NCBI GenBank assembly: GCA_045532715.1
Contig: JAZSGM010000224.1
Location: 1 to 7,688 of the forward strand
From: RGIG2041 sp045532715
GTDB taxonomy: Bacteria > Bacillota > Clostridia > UBA1381 > UMGS1253
Length of the DNA: 7,688 nucleotides
Direction of reading: 5' to 3'
In this document: positions 1 to 6,159 of the stretch, piece after piece
Position numbering within the stretch: position 1 is the first letter of the stretch
Layout: each line of letters begins with the position of its first letter
Translations under genes and position numbers: made by a program
Notes under the pieces: generated by a model
Database searches by the model: none
What the model was told of the DNA's origin: nothing
Seen by the model: only the letters and a program-made list of their open reading frames with translations

Positions 1-1021
1 GCTCACGTTTAATTCTATCATACTGCGCAGCAGCATCCGCATCAAAATCTTTAGTTTTTATCGCCTTAATCATCAAATTTTTCGGCGTTTCCAAAGGCGA
101 AATGTACTCCATAGCCGTAATCTCATAACCATGTGACTCCATATAAAGACAACGCATCGAATCCGTCAGCACATCTGCAAGACGCGCTTTAAAAATCGGA
201 TGCTTTGTAAGCGGCGCAAACGGCGTATAGCTGTACTGCGAAAGCATCTCCTTGTGGCAGCACGGAACAACCACCATCGCTTTTACGCCGGTGCGGATGC
301 CCAGACCGATTGCCATATCCGTTGCCGTGTCGCAGGCATGTAAAGATATCAGCAAATCCACCGGTTCTGCCGGTTCATACGAGCGAACGTCGGCACATAC
401 AAACTGCATATTGTGATAGCCAAGATTTTTTGCCATTCTTTCCGACGCTTCAATCACCGTTTTTGAATAATCCACGCCAATAAAACGGCAATCCATTTTC
501 AGCATATCACGCATATAGTAATTGAGCACAAACGACAAATAGGATTTACCACATGCACAGTCTAAAATACAAACTCGTCTGTTTTTCGGCAATGCAGCAA
601 TCACCGGCTGCAGGATTTCAATGTAATGGTCTATCTGATTGTATTTACGAATCTTATCATTTTTGACTTTGCCATCCTTGGTCAGAATGCCGATTTCCTT
701 TAAAAGCGCATCAGCCTTCCCCGGCTTTATAATATATTCTCTGCTGCCGGGGGCATTTGTATTCATACTTTCTTTGATGGCATTATCCGTTTGTCTTGTA
801 CGCACATTACGGTCATCTGCCTCTAAAATCAAATCCGTTCCACGCTCCGTATACATAAACACAAGCGCATCATACTTTGCACTCTCGCCTGCAATACACT
901 GCGCAACGCCTGCAAGATCCGTCATTGTTTTAATGCCATTTATCGTTATACAGAAGGCATCCCCCGACGGCAAAACTTCCCCTGTAAATGTTTTCGTTCC
1001 GGATTTATACGCAATACTCAT
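1..1021 (-). CDS. Class I SAM-dependent methyltransferase, Methyltransf_32-like (3' end outside window)
   Basis: This gene has no stop codon in the window: 340 codons are read from the ATG at 1021 before the left edge cuts it. The second half is a Rossmann-type methyltransferase. Motif I is LDCACGKSYLSF (residues 153-164), the acidic SAM-ribose position is in GVDYS (D184), and CADVRSYEP holds D211. The motifs SLHACDTATD (227-235 region) and VVPCCHKE (251-258) are typical of the family that I recall as Methyltransf_32/COG0500. The preceding RKYNQIDHYIEIL helix also fits that family. Residues 1-115 form an N-terminal region that I do not recognise. The substrate is unknown. The start is uncertain. 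The ATG at 1021 has AAGGA 13 bases upstream, which is long. An in-frame ATG at 1075 would add 18 residues and lies 13 bases after the radical SAM stop, but has no clear Shine-Dalgarno. The protein is probably cytosolic and co-transcribed with the upstream radical SAM gene. The methyltransferase fold is near certain; the subfamily is likely. Confidence 0.85.
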   Translation of the reverse strand, partial: MSIAYKSGTKTFTGEVLPSGDAFCITINGIKTMTDLAGVAQCIAGESAKYDALVFMYTERGTDLILEADDRNVRTRQTDNAIKESMNTNAPGSREYIIKPGKADALLKEIGILTKDGKVKNDKIRKYNQIDHYIEILQPVIAALPKNRRVCILDCACGKSYLSFVLNYYMRDMLKMDCRFIGVDYSKTVIEASERMAKNLGYHNMQFVCADVRSYEPAEPVDLLISLHACDTATDMAIGLGIRTGVKAMVVVPCCHKEMLSQYSYTPFAPLTKHPIFKARLADVLTDSMRCLYMESHGYEITAMEYISPLETPKNLMIKAIKTKDFDADAAAQYDRIKRE

Positions 1022-1088
1022 TTTGACAAAATAGTCCTTCTTTTCTGCATATCGACCGGTAATGCCCAAAAGCATAAATTTAATTTTA

Positions 1089-2813
1089 TCACAAGTCGCT
1101 TTCTTCATTCTTTTCTACCGCCAGACTGTATGTATTTTTGTTTTCATAATCAAACACAACCACCGTGTCCTGTTTCTTCCCCGAAAACACGTCATAATCA
1201 AAACGCACGATGCGGACATATTGTACCATATTCTTCTGCGTCCTTGCAAGTTGTTTTTCCGTAAGTATGCCACTGCTTCTCACCTGTCGCCATGCCACAT
1301 CGTAAAAATCTTTTGTCGCCGGACAAGCTTTTGCCCACGCGCCAAGCTGCGCAGTTTTATTGTTTCTCAGCTGTTCATAACGCAAATAAGCATTGAACAG
1401 TCCGTTATCTGCCGAAACATAAGCCGTGTGAAAATCATAAAACACCGCATATCGCATATGCTGACTAAGCACCGCACCATTCGGTGACTTTTCTTCAAAG
1501 AATTCTGCAAGCTTTTCAAAATATGAAAATGCATCAAGTTCACTTTCTTGCATCGAATATGCAAGCGCACTTGCAAAAGCACCGCTGTTATAATATAGTT
1601 CAAGCACATGCTCAATGCGTTTTAACCGCAGCATATCTTTATACGAAATCCAACGGGTTGCCAGCACTTCATAAGGCGGTTCATTTGTGCAAATAAATGC
1701 GCACTTATCTGTTTGAGAGCGAATCTTCGTGCCCTTTAAAAGCTTCAGAAAGCCCAGCTGAAGCATATCGGGCTGCAATGCAAAAACATCATTAAAAGAA
1801 CGGTGAAAGCTACGATAGTCCTCATAGGGCAATCCGGCAATCAAATCCAGATGCAGGTGCATATTTTCAGTTTTTTTCAAACGCTGAACGTTATCTTTAA
1901 TTCTCTCGAAGTCCGCATTTCTGTCAATCGCTGCACTTGTCTGCGCATTCGTAGTCTGCACTCCGATTTCCAATTGAAAATATCCTTTCGGCGCAATTTC
2001 TAATAATGCAAGTGTTTCCTCACTTAAAATATCTGCAGAAACCTCAAAATGGAAACAGGTCTTTCTGTTGTTTTCCAAAACAAACGCAATCAATTCCTCT
2101 GTACGTTGGGCATCTACATTAAAGGTTCTGTCCGTCAGCTTAACCAGTGGTACTTCTGCGTCCATAAACAGCTTAAAATCCGCTTTTACACGATCCAAAT
2201 CAAAATATCTAACCCCGTGCGATGTCGAAGAAAGGCAATAGCTGCACCGAAACGGACAGCCGCGACTTGTTTCATAATAGAGCATTTTATTCTGCATTTT
2301 CGCAAGTGTATCCACATTATAGATACGCGGCAAAGCATTCAGATCCCGAACGCAGGCAGGCGGTTGTATTACAACACCGTTCTCACGGTAGCACAGACCG
2401 TCAATGTCCGAAAAATCCGCGCCGCGCAGAAGCGCAGGCACACTTTCATCCCCCTCGCCGCGAATACACAGATCCACATACGGATGCTGCAGCATAAACG
2501 CTTCCGTTTCATAGCTCACCTCAGGACCGCCAAAAACAATCACGCAGCCAGGTTTTACAGCCTTCAAACGACTTGCAACCTGCTCTAAAAATGTCAAATT
2601 CCAGATGTAACAGCTAAACAAATACACATCGCAATCCGTCAGATACAGCTCAGCGCACACACGCTGCACGGAATCATTAATAGAATACTCCTTTGTATCC
2701 GGTTGCATGGCTCCGCACGCAGCTTTCAGGCAAAGAAGTGCAAGCGAAGTGTGTGTATAGCTGGCATTTACCGCGCAAATACACGCTCTTTGTCCTTCTT
2801 TCAGTTTCAGCAT
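1089..2813 (-). CDS. B12-binding domain radical SAM protein with DUF4080-like C-terminus
   Basis: This is a 574-residue protein in three parts. Residues about 10-135 form a cobalamin-binding-like Rossmann domain (NASYTHTSLALLCLK, VYLFSCYIWN, IVFGGPEVSYE, LCIRGEGDESVP). I see no DxHxxG histidine motif, so any cobalamin would bind without that ligand. Residues about 175-370 are the radical SAM barrel. ETSRGCPFRCSYCLSS carries the CxxxCxxC iron-sulfur ligands C186, C190 and C193, and FHFEVSADILSEE, YFQLEIGVQTTN and LHLDLIAGLPYED are later conserved strands. The remainder, about 375-565, resembles the DUF4080 domain often found in this family; that name is from memory. The reaction and substrate are unknown. 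The start is the ATG at 2813, because AAGGTGG sits 7 bases upstream. An in-frame ATG at 2831 and a TTG at 2843 lack a Shine-Dalgarno, and the TTG lies inside a hairpin. The stop is TGA at 1089-1091. The gene follows gatB after 53 bases and precedes the methyltransferase gene. Confidence 0.9.
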   Translation of the reverse strand: MLKLKEGQRACICAVNASYTHTSLALLCLKAACGAMQPDTKEYSINDSVQRVCAELYLTDCDVYLFSCYIWNLTFLEQVASRLKAVKPGCVIVFGGPEVSYETEAFMLQHPYVDLCIRGEGDESVPALLRGADFSDIDGLCYRENGVVIQPPACVRDLNALPRIYNVDTLAKMQNKMLYYETSRGCPFRCSYCLSSTSHGVRYFDLDRVKADFKLFMDAEVPLVKLTDRTFNVDAQRTEELIAFVLENNRKTCFHFEVSADILSEETLALLEIAPKGYFQLEIGVQTTNAQTSAAIDRNADFERIKDNVQRLKKTENMHLHLDLIAGLPYEDYRSFHRSFNDVFALQPDMLQLGFLKLLKGTKIRSQTDKCAFICTNEPPYEVLATRWISYKDMLRLKRIEHVLELYYNSGAFASALAYSMQESELDAFSYFEKLAEFFEEKSPNGAVLSQHMRYAVFYDFHTAYVSADNGLFNAYLRYEQLRNNKTAQLGAWAKACPATKDFYDVAWRQVRSSGILTEKQLARTQKNMVQYVRIVRFDYDVFSGKKQDTVVVFDYENKNTYSLAVEKNEESDL

Positions 2814-2820
2814 ATACACA

Positions 2821-2827
2821 CCACCTT
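2821..2827 (-). promoter_or_regulatory. Ribosome binding site of the radical SAM gene
   Basis: AAGGTGG on the minus strand lies 7 bases before the ATG at 2813. It decides between three in-frame starts, since neither the ATG at 2831 nor the TTG at 2843 has a comparable site. It begins 7 bases after the foot of the upstream hairpin, so the hairpin does not itself cover it. Confidence 0.75.
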
Positions 2828-2834
2828 TCATGTA

Positions 2835-2861
2835 AAACGGCAAGGCGATGCCTTGCCGTTT
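2835..2861 (-). terminator. Hairpin after gatB, possible weak intrinsic terminator
   Basis: A perfect 12-bp inverted repeat (AAACGGCAAGGC and its complement) flanks a 3-base loop. It begins 5 bases after the gatB TAA stop. On the minus strand the stem ends in TTT and is followed by a single further T and then ACATG, so the U tract is only four bases, three of them paired in the stem. This is weak for a full Rho-independent terminator. It may end part of the gatCAB transcripts, protect the gatB mRNA 3' end, or attenuate the downstream radical SAM and methyltransferase genes. The structure is seen in the sequence; the function is inferred. Confidence 0.55.
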
Positions 2862-2866
2862 CCGTT

Positions 2867-4309
2867 TTACATATTATCCAAGATTTCTTTAATCATCGGG
2901 CTGAGCATCTGCGGATTCGCTTTGCCCTTGGATGCGCGCATCGTCTGACCAACCAAAAATCCGATAACGTTTGTTTTACCGTTTTTATAATCCTCAACCG
3001 ATTTCGGGTTATTTTGAATAATTTCTTCAACAATCGCCTTGAGCGCATCGCCATCATTGACCTGCTCCAGGCCTTCTTCTTTCACAACCACATCCGGTGT
3101 CTTTCCGGTTTCAAACATAATTGACAATACCTTTTTGCCCGCAGTATTGCTGATGGTACCCTTTTCTATCAGCGCAATCAAAGCAGCAAGATTTTCCGGA
3201 GAAACAGCAATATCCGCCGGCTCCAGATTTTTTTCATTGAGCGTCTTCGAAATGTCACCCAAAAGCCAGTTTGCCACGGTCTTTGGTGCAGCCTTTAGAG
3301 CAACGCAAGACTCAAAGTACGAAGCCATCGGTTTACTCTGCGAAATCAGACCTGCCTCATAATCCGTGATACCGTATGTTTCTACAAAGCGCGCACGTTT
3401 TGCGCTCGGTAGCTCAGGAATCGTCTTGCGAATTTCTTCAATCTGTTCTTCCGACACAACAATCGGCACAAGGTCAGGATCCGGAAAATATCTGTAGTCC
3501 TTTGCTTCCTCTTTTGAACGCATTGCATAGTTTTCGCCCTTTGCATCATCCCAGCGACGCGTTTCCTGAACAATTGTCTCACCGGCCTGCGTTGCCGCAA
3601 TCTGGCGCTTGGCTTCAAAATCAATTGCACGCACAGCCGCAGAGAACGAGCTGAGATTCTTCATTTCCGTACGTGTATTAAACGTAGTCTGTCCTTTCGG
3701 GCGGACAGACACATTGACATCACAGCGAAGGGAACCTTCCTGCATTTTACAGTCTGAAACCTCAAGACATTCCAAAATAGATTTCAATTCTTCCAGGTAA
3801 AGCTTTGCTTCCTCAGAGCTGCGCAAATCCGGCTCAGAAACAATTTCAATCAGCGGCACACCGCAACGGTTTAAATCCACCAAAGACTTACCCGGTACAA
3901 CATCGTGCAAAAGCTTACCGGCATCCTCTTCTATATGAATACGTGTAATGCCGATTCTCTTTTTTCCATCGCCCTCCGGAATATCAACATAACCGCCAAC
4001 ACAGAGCGGCATATCATACTGAGAAATCTGGTACGCCTTCGGCAGGTCCGGATAATAGTAGTTCTTTCGATCCTGTTTACCGTAACGCGTAATTTCACAA
4101 TTGGTTGCAAGACCGGTCTTAATTGCGTACTCAACGACCTTTTTATTGAGCACCGGCAAGCTCCCCGGCATTGCCGTACAAATCGGGCAGCATTGTGTGT
4201 TCACATCGCTGCCGAATTCGGTCGAGCAGCCGCAGAATGCTTTTGTCTTTGTCGCAAGCTCTGCGTGCACTTCAAGACCGATAATCACTTCATAATCCTC
4301 AAAATGCAT
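2867..4309 (-). CDS. gatB: Asp-tRNA(Asn)/Glu-tRNA(Gln) amidotransferase subunit B
   Basis: This 480-residue protein is the full family length. GatB activates the acyl group of misacylated Glu-tRNA(Gln) or Asp-tRNA(Asn) with ATP and transfers ammonia from GatA, giving Gln-tRNA(Gln) or Asn-tRNA(Asn). The signature IGLEVHAEL is at residues 10-18. The zinc site is visible as FCGC (C26, C28) and CCPIC (C41, C44), followed by MPGSLPVLN. Further conserved blocks are KNYYYPDLPKAYQISQYD (83-100), IHIEEDAGK (124-132), VDLNRCGVPLIEIVSEPD (144-161), RCDVNVSVR (195-203) and DYRYFPDPDL (271-280). The tail from about 330 is the YqeY-like tRNA-binding part, ending GFLVGQTMRASKGKANP. The ATG at 4309 is supported by AAGGGAGGG 8 bases upstream, overlapping the gatA stop. 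The stop is TAA at 2867-2869. The gene lies 15 bases after gatA in the same operon. An extra cysteine at 40, next to zinc ligand C41, is a small variation. Confidence 0.98.
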   Translation of the reverse strand: MHFEDYEVIIGLEVHAELATKTKAFCGCSTEFGSDVNTQCCPICTAMPGSLPVLNKKVVEYAIKTGLATNCEITRYGKQDRKNYYYPDLPKAYQISQYDMPLCVGGYVDIPEGDGKKRIGITRIHIEEDAGKLLHDVVPGKSLVDLNRCGVPLIEIVSEPDLRSSEEAKLYLEELKSILECLEVSDCKMQEGSLRCDVNVSVRPKGQTTFNTRTEMKNLSSFSAAVRAIDFEAKRQIAATQAGETIVQETRRWDDAKGENYAMRSKEEAKDYRYFPDPDLVPIVVSEEQIEEIRKTIPELPSAKRARFVETYGITDYEAGLISQSKPMASYFESCVALKAAPKTVANWLLGDISKTLNEKNLEPADIAVSPENLAALIALIEKGTISNTAGKKVLSIMFETGKTPDVVVKEEGLEQVNDGDALKAIVEEIIQNNPKSVEDYKNGKTNVIGFLVGQTMRASKGKANPQMLSPMIKEILDNM

Positions 4310-4317
4310 ATATTCTG

Positions 4318-4326
4318 CCCTCCCTT
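4318..4326 (-). promoter_or_regulatory. gatB ribosome binding site overlapping the gatA stop codon
   Basis: AAGGGAGGG on the minus strand ends 8 bases before the gatB ATG, and its two A residues belong to the gatA TAA stop. Ribosomes finishing gatA therefore stop on the gatB initiation site, which favours translational coupling. Confidence 0.8.
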
Positions 4327-5782
4327 ATATCTGCGGCTTCAACACAATACCGGCATTCTTTTCAAAAGCATATGCCGCGTGCAGAAGCGTCTTTTCATCA
4401 AACGAATTACCAATCAGTTGCATACCGATCGGCAGATTATCTTTACCAATGCCGCACGGAATTGAGATTGCCGGCAAACCTGCGATGTTGATTGATACTG
4501 TGCAAATATCTGCAAGGTACATTTCCATCGGATCTGCCGTTTTCTCGCCAAGCTTGAATGCTGTGACCGGCGCCGTAGGTGATAAAATAAAATCATACTT
4601 TGCAAACGCAGCTTCAAATCCGCTGCGGACTACCGTACGCACCTGCTGTGCCTTTTTATAGTACGCATCATAATAGCCGGAGCTGAGCGCATAGGTACCA
4701 AGCATAATTCTGCGTTTTACCTCATCACCGAAGCCTTCAGAACGTGTGTTTTTATACATTTCCATTAAATCGCTGTAATTTTCCGTTCTGTAACCGTACT
4801 TCACACCGTCATAACGCGCAAGGTTCGAGCTTGCTTCCGCAGAAGAAATGATATAATACGCAGGCAAAGCTGCGCTAAGCGAAGGCATATCAAAGTATTC
4901 AACGGATGCACCCATCTGTTCATACAGCTTCGCTGCGTTCAGAATCGCATCTTTAACTTCAGCCGAAATACCCTCACCCATATATTCATTCGGAATACCG
5001 ATTTTCATCCCTTTGACATCCGTCGAAAGTGCCTTTGTAAAATCCTCTGCAGGTAAATCCACGCTTGTCGAATCCAGTTCATCGTGTCCGCAAATCAAAT
5101 TCATAACCAGCGCAGCATCTTCCACGTCTTTTGTAAGCGGACCAATCTGATCAAGAGAAGAAGCAAACGCAACAAGACCAAAGCGAGACACTCTGCCGTA
5201 AGTCGGTTTTAAGCCAACCACACCGCAAAACGATGCCGGTTGACGGATGGAGCCGCCGGTATCAGAGCCCAATGTATACATAGCCATATCTGCACCGACC
5301 GCTGCCGCGCTACCGCCGGAGCTGCCGCCCGGAACGCAGTTCAGATTAAACGGATTCTTTGTTTTCTTGAAAAAAGAATTTTCAGTAGAAGAACCCATTG
5401 CAAACTCATCCATATTGAGCTTACCAAGCATCGGCGCACCAACTGCTTTTACCTTTTTGGCTACAAAAGCATCATACGGCGGCACAAAGTTTTCAAGCAT
5501 TTTTGATGCACAGGTTGTGCGGATACCATTCGTACAAATATTGTCTTTAATTGCCATTGGCACACCTTCAAGCGGCAGAAGCGTTTCACCGGATGCAATT
5601 TTTGCATCTACCGCCTTAGCCGTTTCCATCGCGCTGTCAAAGGTATTGGTGATATAGGCATCCACCTGATTATCCACAGCTTCAATACGCGAAATAACCG
5701 ACTGCGTAAGTTCTGCAGATGATACTTCCTTTTTTTCTAACAAATCCATAGCCTCATGGGCTGAAAGCTTATGCAAATCCAC
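4325..5782 (-). CDS. gatA: Asp-tRNA(Asn)/Glu-tRNA(Gln) amidotransferase subunit A (glutaminase)
   Basis: This 485-residue protein is the glutaminase subunit of GatCAB. It hydrolyses glutamine and channels ammonia to GatB. It belongs to the amidase signature family, whose catalytic Ser-cisSer-Lys residues are all present: K79 in GVPMAIKDNICTNG, S154 in PGGSSGGSAAAV and S178 in LGSDTGGSIRQPASFCGVVGLKP. These positions match those I recall for the well-studied Staphylococcus aureus enzyme. YGRVSRFGLVAFASSLDQIGP (195-215) and the C-terminal LPAISIPCG and LPIGMQLIG blocks are also typical. The start is a GTG at 5782, with AGGAGGT 8 bases upstream; no better start is seen and the N-terminus aligns with normal GatA proteins. 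The gene lies 13 bases after gatC and 15 bases before gatB. The stop is TAA at 4325-4327. The protein is cytosolic and needs GatC for stable folding with GatB, as known for the family. Confidence 0.98.
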   Translation of the reverse strand: MDLHKLSAHEAMDLLEKKEVSSAELTQSVISRIEAVDNQVDAYITNTFDSAMETAKAVDAKIASGETLLPLEGVPMAIKDNICTNGIRTTCASKMLENFVPPYDAFVAKKVKAVGAPMLGKLNMDEFAMGSSTENSFFKKTKNPFNLNCVPGGSSGGSAAAVGADMAMYTLGSDTGGSIRQPASFCGVVGLKPTYGRVSRFGLVAFASSLDQIGPLTKDVEDAALVMNLICGHDELDSTSVDLPAEDFTKALSTDVKGMKIGIPNEYMGEGISAEVKDAILNAAKLYEQMGASVEYFDMPSLSAALPAYYIISSAEASSNLARYDGVKYGYRTENYSDLMEMYKNTRSEGFGDEVKRRIMLGTYALSSGYYDAYYKKAQQVRTVVRSGFEAAFAKYDFILSPTAPVTAFKLGEKTADPMEMYLADICTVSINIAGLPAISIPCGIGKDNLPIGMQLIGNSFDEKTLLHAAYAFEKNAGIVLKPQI

Positions 5783-5790
5783 TTGTGTCT

Positions 5791-5797
5791 ACCTCCT
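5791..5797 (-). promoter_or_regulatory. gatA ribosome binding site overlapping the gatC stop codon
   Basis: A perfect AGGAGGT on the minus strand lies 8 bases before the gatA GTG start. Its first two bases are the last two of the gatC TAG stop (5796-5798). This strong site supports the GTG and suggests coupling of gatA translation to gatC. Confidence 0.85.
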
Positions 5798-6083
5798 ATT
5801 CCACAACCTTCGGCACACTGTAGCAGCCGGCCTGCTTTTCAGGTGCACAGCCAAGCAGTGCATCACGATCATACGATGCACGGTTTTCGTCCTCGCGCAA
5901 GACATTTTCTACGCGGATTGCATGGTTCGTCGGCTCAATTCCTTCCGTATCCATACCGGACAGCGTATCTGCAAACGCAATAATATCAGCCATTTGTGTT
6001 TCCAGACGCGCAACCTCATCCTCGCTCAAATTCAAACGCGCAAGATTTGCAACATATTTTACTTCTTCTTTTGTAATTTTCAA
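5796..6083 (-). CDS. gatC: Asp-tRNA(Asn)/Glu-tRNA(Gln) amidotransferase subunit C
   Basis: This 95-residue protein is the usual GatC size. GatC has no catalytic site; it wraps around the GatA-GatB interface and stabilises the complex. The family pattern is clear: VKYVANLARLNLSEDEV (8-24), the helix LETQMADIIAFADTLSGMDTEGIEPTNH (26-53), NVLREDE (59-65) and the C-terminal YSVPKVVE (88-95). The start is a TTG at 6083 with a perfect AGGAGGT 7 bases upstream. An in-frame TAG lies a few codons further upstream, so no ATG or GTG start is available before this point. The stop is TAG at 5796-5798. It is the first gene after the promoter at 6125-6153 and heads gatCAB. Presence of GatCAB implies that at least one of Asn-tRNA or Gln-tRNA is made by transamidation. 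Confidence 0.97.
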   Translation of the reverse strand: MKITKEEVKYVANLARLNLSEDEVARLETQMADIIAFADTLSGMDTEGIEPTNHAIRVENVLREDENRASYDRDALLGCAPEKQAGCYSVPKVVE

Positions 6084-6090
6084 TGTAGCT

Positions 6091-6097
6091 ACCTCCT
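6091..6097 (-). promoter_or_regulatory. gatC ribosome binding site deciding a TTG start
   Basis: A perfect AGGAGGT on the minus strand lies 7 bases before TTG at 6083. It fixes the non-ATG start of gatC. The strong site may compensate for the weak initiation codon. Confidence 0.85.
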
Positions 6098-6124
6098 GCT
6101 ATCCATCTAAATAACTAATTTATA

Positions 6125-6153
6125 ATTATAACAAAGTTTTCATTAAATCGCAA
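6125..6153 (-). promoter_or_regulatory. Sigma-A (vegetative) type promoter for gatCAB
   Basis: On the minus strand TTGCGA (6148-6153) is separated by exactly 17 bases from TATAAT (6125-6130). The -10 is a perfect consensus match and the -35 keeps the TTG core. The predicted start point is about 6117-6119, giving a leader of roughly 35 bases before the gatC TTG. The element lies wholly in the 76-base gap after the ligA stop. No terminator-like hairpin is seen in this gap, so readthrough from ligA could add to expression. Confidence 0.8.
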
Positions 6154-6159
6154 GGCATT

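Noticed and set aside
1076..1110. Possible extended -10 (TGATAAAAT, minus strand) for a methyltransferase promoter at the radical SAM stop
   Set aside because: No acceptable -35 is found at 16-18 bases upstream, and AT-rich stop-codon surroundings easily produce such a match.
639..1487. Plus-strand open frames (131 and 141 codons) near the methyltransferase start, including the inter-gene gap
   Set aside because: They are antisense to the methyltransferase and radical SAM genes. The hydrophobic stretches are what antisense reading commonly gives, and no SD or promoter supports them.
2049..2588. Plus-strand open frame of 179 codons opposite the radical SAM gene
   Set aside because: It lies fully antisense to conserved radical SAM and B12-binding coding sequence, and its translation is low-complexity and basic with no recognisable domain.
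2814..2843. Longer radical SAM protein starting at TTG 2843 or ATG 2831
   Set aside because: The TTG lies inside the hairpin stem and neither has an SD, while the ATG at 2813 has AAGGTGG at 7 bases and begins just before the conserved B12-domain strand.
3905..4465. Plus-strand open frame of 186 codons across the gatB/gatA junction
   Set aside because: It is antisense to two intact, clearly recognised genes, has no family motifs and no sensible ribosome binding context. It is a shadow frame.
6084..6159. T-box or other riboswitch upstream of gatCAB
   Set aside because: The leader predicted from the promoter is only about 35 bases and shows no T-box motif or terminator stem.
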